A stretch of DNA of 64,000 nucleotides, taken from contig NZ_JAHTBK010000001.1 of NCBI RefSeq assembly GCF_020177575.1, positions 558,001-622,000 of the forward strand, read 5' to 3'. The translations under genes and the position numbers were made by a program. Source of the DNA: Hasllibacter sp. MH4015 (GTDB taxonomy: Bacteria; Pseudomonadota; Alphaproteobacteria; Rhodobacterales; Rhodobacteraceae). How positions within the stretch are numbered: position 1 is the first letter of the stretch; every line of letters starts with the position of its first letter. Of this stretch, positions 62,039 to 64,000 are shown piece after piece. The notes under the pieces were generated by a model. It was given only the letters and a program-made list of their open reading frames with translations, had not been told where the DNA came from and did not search any database.

Positions 62039-64000
62039 GACGGCGCGCCGACCACGCGCAATCGCGGCATCGGGCGCGGGCGGGCGGTCTCTTCGCTGGA
62101 CGCGCCGAATTTGCCATGGGCGGTCTTGGCCCAGAAGAACGGCCGCGCGATCAGTTCCACCAGGGCGATCCACGCGGCGACGGAGCCGAAGATATAGTAG
62201 GGCTCGACCAGAGGGGCGATGCGGCGCAGGTGACGCAAATGGGCCGCGCGGCAGGCATGGACGGAAATCGCGATCGACACGATCAGCCCCCCCAGCATCA
62301 GCGCCGCCAGAAATCCGTAGCCCCCCGGCGGCAGGGCCGCGTCAAGCGGATGCCAGAGGCCGAATGCCTTGACGAGGAAGCTCCACAACAGGGGCGCGGT
62401 CAGGAAGCCAAGAACCGCGCCGAAGACCTGCACCTGTAGGCCAAGGAACCGCCACCAGCCCAGATCGCGCAACAGGCGTCGGGGCTGGCGCATCGCGGAC
62501 CCCCAGGTGATGAGGTATCCCTTCAGCCAGCGCGAGCGTTGCCGGATCCACGGCAGAAGGGCGGCATTCGCCTCCTCATAGGTGGTGGTGTCGACGATCT
62601 GCGTCTTGTAGCCGGCCCGCGCCAGCCGCAGGCCCAATTCCGCATCCTCGGTCACGTTATGGGCATCCCACGCGCCCACCTCTTCCAGCACCGGGCGGCG
62701 CAGAAAGACGGTGGTGCCGCCCAGGGGCACGACGAGGCCCATCCGCTGCACACCGGGCAGAAGCACGCGGAACCATGCGGCATATTCGATCGTGAACATC
62801 CGGCTCAGCCAATTGTGGCGCGCGTTGTAATAATCGAGCCGCCCTTGCAGGCAGGCGACATCGGGGGGGACTTCGGCGAAGCGTTCCACGACGCAGGTGA
62901 TCTGGTCGGGTTCGGGGCGATCCTCCGCGTCGTATATCCCCACGATTTCACCACGCGCGAAATTCAGCGCGTAGTTCAGGGCGCGTGGCTTCGTCTGCGG
63001 ACCACCGGGCGGGACGGGGATCGCGCGCATCCACGGCGGCAGATGGCCCACGCGCAGCGCCTCCTGCGTCAAGGGATCGCTCTCCTCAACCGCAAGGATG
63101 ATGTCGAGCCGTTCGGGCGGGTAGTCGATTTTCCGAAGCCGTTCCACCAGCGCGCCCGCCACTTCCGGCTCCCGGAAAAGCGGGACAAGGATGGAGACGG
63201 TGGGCAGATGCAGGTAGCGACTGTCGGCGGCATCGGATTGCGGCGCATCCCCGTGGCGCAGGGATTGGGCGAACGCCGCGCATTTCAACGCGCCGTTTGC
63301 GGCGAAGACCGCGATGGCGAGGCCGAAGACGATAACGCTCAAGATAACGGGCGCGACGAGGGCCAGCGCGATGCCGAACAGAAGAAACGCCAGCACCAGC
63401 CGACCCATCGCGTCTGCGCGCCAGGACCGGCAGGAATCGCGCACCGGGGCGCGGCCTTCGGCGGCGCGCGCCATGTCGTCACCGTAGACAAGGCGCTGCG
63501 CGGCCCGGATCTGCGCTTGGGACGCAAGGACGGTGACGATGCGGACGCCCGCGGGCAGGATCGCGGTCAGGTCCGGCACGCAATCGGGTCGGCTGGTGGC
63601 CACCACAAGGGCGCTGCCGGTGCGCCGCCATATGACCGCTTCGGCCGCCAGCGCCGCGCGGGGGGGCAACAGGGCCGCCGCCTCCCGCTCCGGCGGGGCG
63701 CTGGACAGATCGGCAATGCCACATCCGTAGATCTCCGTCAGGGCCGAAAGCAACTCCGCCTCCGTCAGGACGGCGCGGGCCATGAGCACCTGGCCGAGCG
63801 ACAGGGACGTGCCGCGCATGGCCGTGAGCGCGGCGTCCATGTCGGGGTCCGACACGATGCCACGCAGCAGGAGCGCATCGGCAAGGCGCGTCGCCTCCGC
63901 CTCCGTCAGGTTTGGTTGAGAGCCGGGCGGCGTATCATCCGCCAGCCCACGCGCTTTGCCCACGGCGCGCTGCAACACGCGCCGTGCCCTCGCCTGTTCC
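62026..64000 (-). CDS. glycosyltransferase family 2 with N-terminal GspE-N-like domain (5' end at or beyond window edge)
   Basis: At least 650 residues from GTG 63978, but the frame stays open to base 64000, so the true start may be outside the window. Residues about 25-165 (LADALLLRGIVSDPDMDAAL to LASQAQIRAAQRLVYG) resemble the N-terminal domain of type II secretion ATPases. Two helices follow (190-235). The GT2 catalytic part has TVSILVPLFREPEVAGALVE, the metal motif DAEDRPEPDQI, TEDAELGLRLARAG and the QRSRWLKG (QxxRW) cellulose-synthase-type motif. C-terminal helices (about 500-600) form a channel region. It probably polymerises a surface polysaccharide. Confidence 0.88.
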   Translation of the reverse strand, partial: EQARARRVLQRAVGKARGLADDTPPGSQPNLTEAEATRLADALLLRGIVSDPDMDAALTAMRGTSLSLGQVLMARAVLTEAELLSALTEIYGCGIADLSSAPPEREAAALLPPRAALAAEAVIWRRTGSALVVATSRPDCVPDLTAILPAGVRIVTVLASQAQIRAAQRLVYGDDMARAAEGRAPVRDSCRSWRADAMGRLVLAFLLFGIALALVAPVILSVIVFGLAIAVFAANGALKCAAFAQSLRHGDAPQSDAADSRYLHLPTVSILVPLFREPEVAGALVERLRKIDYPPERLDIILAVEESDPLTQEALRVGHLPPWMRAIPVPPGGPQTKPRALNYALNFARGEIVGIYDAEDRPEPDQITCVVERFAEVPPDVACLQGRLDYYNARHNWLSRMFTIEYAAWFRVLLPGVQRMGLVVPLGGTTVFLRRPVLEEVGAWDAHNVTEDAELGLRLARAGYKTQIVDTTTYEEANAALLPWIRQRSRWLKGYLITWGSAMRQPRRLLRDLGWWRFLGLQVQVFGAVLGFLTAPLLWSFLVKAFGLWHPLDAALPPGGYGFLAALMLGGLIVSIAISVHACRAAHLRHLRRIAPLVEPYYIFGSVAAWIALVELIARPFFWAKTAHGKFGASSEETARPRPMPRLRVVGAPSQPR

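Overview
The window is a high-GC, gene-dense, alphaproteobacterial chromosome segment. Protein content and gene order point to Rhodobacterales (Roseobacter/Rhodobacter group). The evidence is a nuo cluster with the small accessory genes typical of that order (DUF5337-like, DUF5333-like and cysteine-free carboxymuconolactone-decarboxylase-like proteins), a NuoE with a C-terminal helix-hairpin-helix extension, a Hint-domain protein, a divergent DUF1127/LysR pair, and the XRE regulator usually found in this order. This is core chromosome. I see no integrase, transposase, phage gene, CRISPR array or tRNA.

Layout. (1) 1-15452: respiratory complex I from the 3' end of nuoE through nuoN, with at least six interleaved accessory genes. 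Between nuoF and nuoG lies a 2.3-kb inset holding a minus-strand mini-gene, a DUF3291 gene, a small membrane protein and a lipoprotein, flanked by two DUF5333-like paralogues. birA, coaX and RNase J follow on the same strand to a strong bidirectional terminator at 18.8 kb. (2) 18.8-24.0 kb, mostly minus strand: DEAD-box RNA helicase, envelope lipoprotein, conserved hypothetical, peptide-chain release factor 3. (3) 24-30.5 kb, mixed: secreted VWA protein, NTF2-like protein, Hint protein, atypical SDR, AlkD-like DNA repair protein behind a CtrA-type site, and an orphan ABC ATPase. (4) 30.6-33.2 kb: tatABC plus a DUF815 ATPase. (5) 33.2-38.9 kb: AlkB-like membrane di-iron oxygenase, ftsY, an EamA transporter, YciB, an RluB-type pseudouridine synthase and tadA. 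(6) 38.9-42.7 kb: RNase P RNA (minus strand, enlarged P3 arm), an AmpD-type amidase, an Excalibur-type lipoprotein, gatA and gatC. (7) 42.8-49.8 kb: metallo-hydrolase, GNAT, rpmG, a chrA/rhodanese pair, a Bax-inhibitor-1 protein, DUF1127/LysR and a quinone oxidoreductase. (8) 50-55.7 kb: XRE regulator, histidinol-phosphatase, 8-oxoguanine deaminase, CAP lipoprotein, EamA exporter, tail-anchored GNAT, GyrI-like protein. (9) 56-64 kb: ilvC divergent from two overlapping Lrp/AsnC regulators and a class V aminotransferase, then a UbiH-type hydroxylase, a HAD nucleotidase, a GntR regulator and a glycosyltransferase that runs to or past the window end.

Working together: the first 15 kb encodes the proton-pumping NADH dehydrogenase and its lineage-specific accessory factors. 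The rest is largely housekeeping (RNA processing, Tat and SRP targeting, tRNA modification and amidation, amino-acid metabolism). I did not find one clearly new multi-gene system. The observations most worth following are the duplicated DUF5333 genes and inset in the nuo cluster, the RNase P P3 expansion, a short repeated element 3' of several genes, paired DnaA-type boxes behind ftsY, and several proteins that lack canonical catalytic residues. Two genes shorter than 60 codons (a 59-aa protein at 2718-2897 and rpmG) were found by direct reading.
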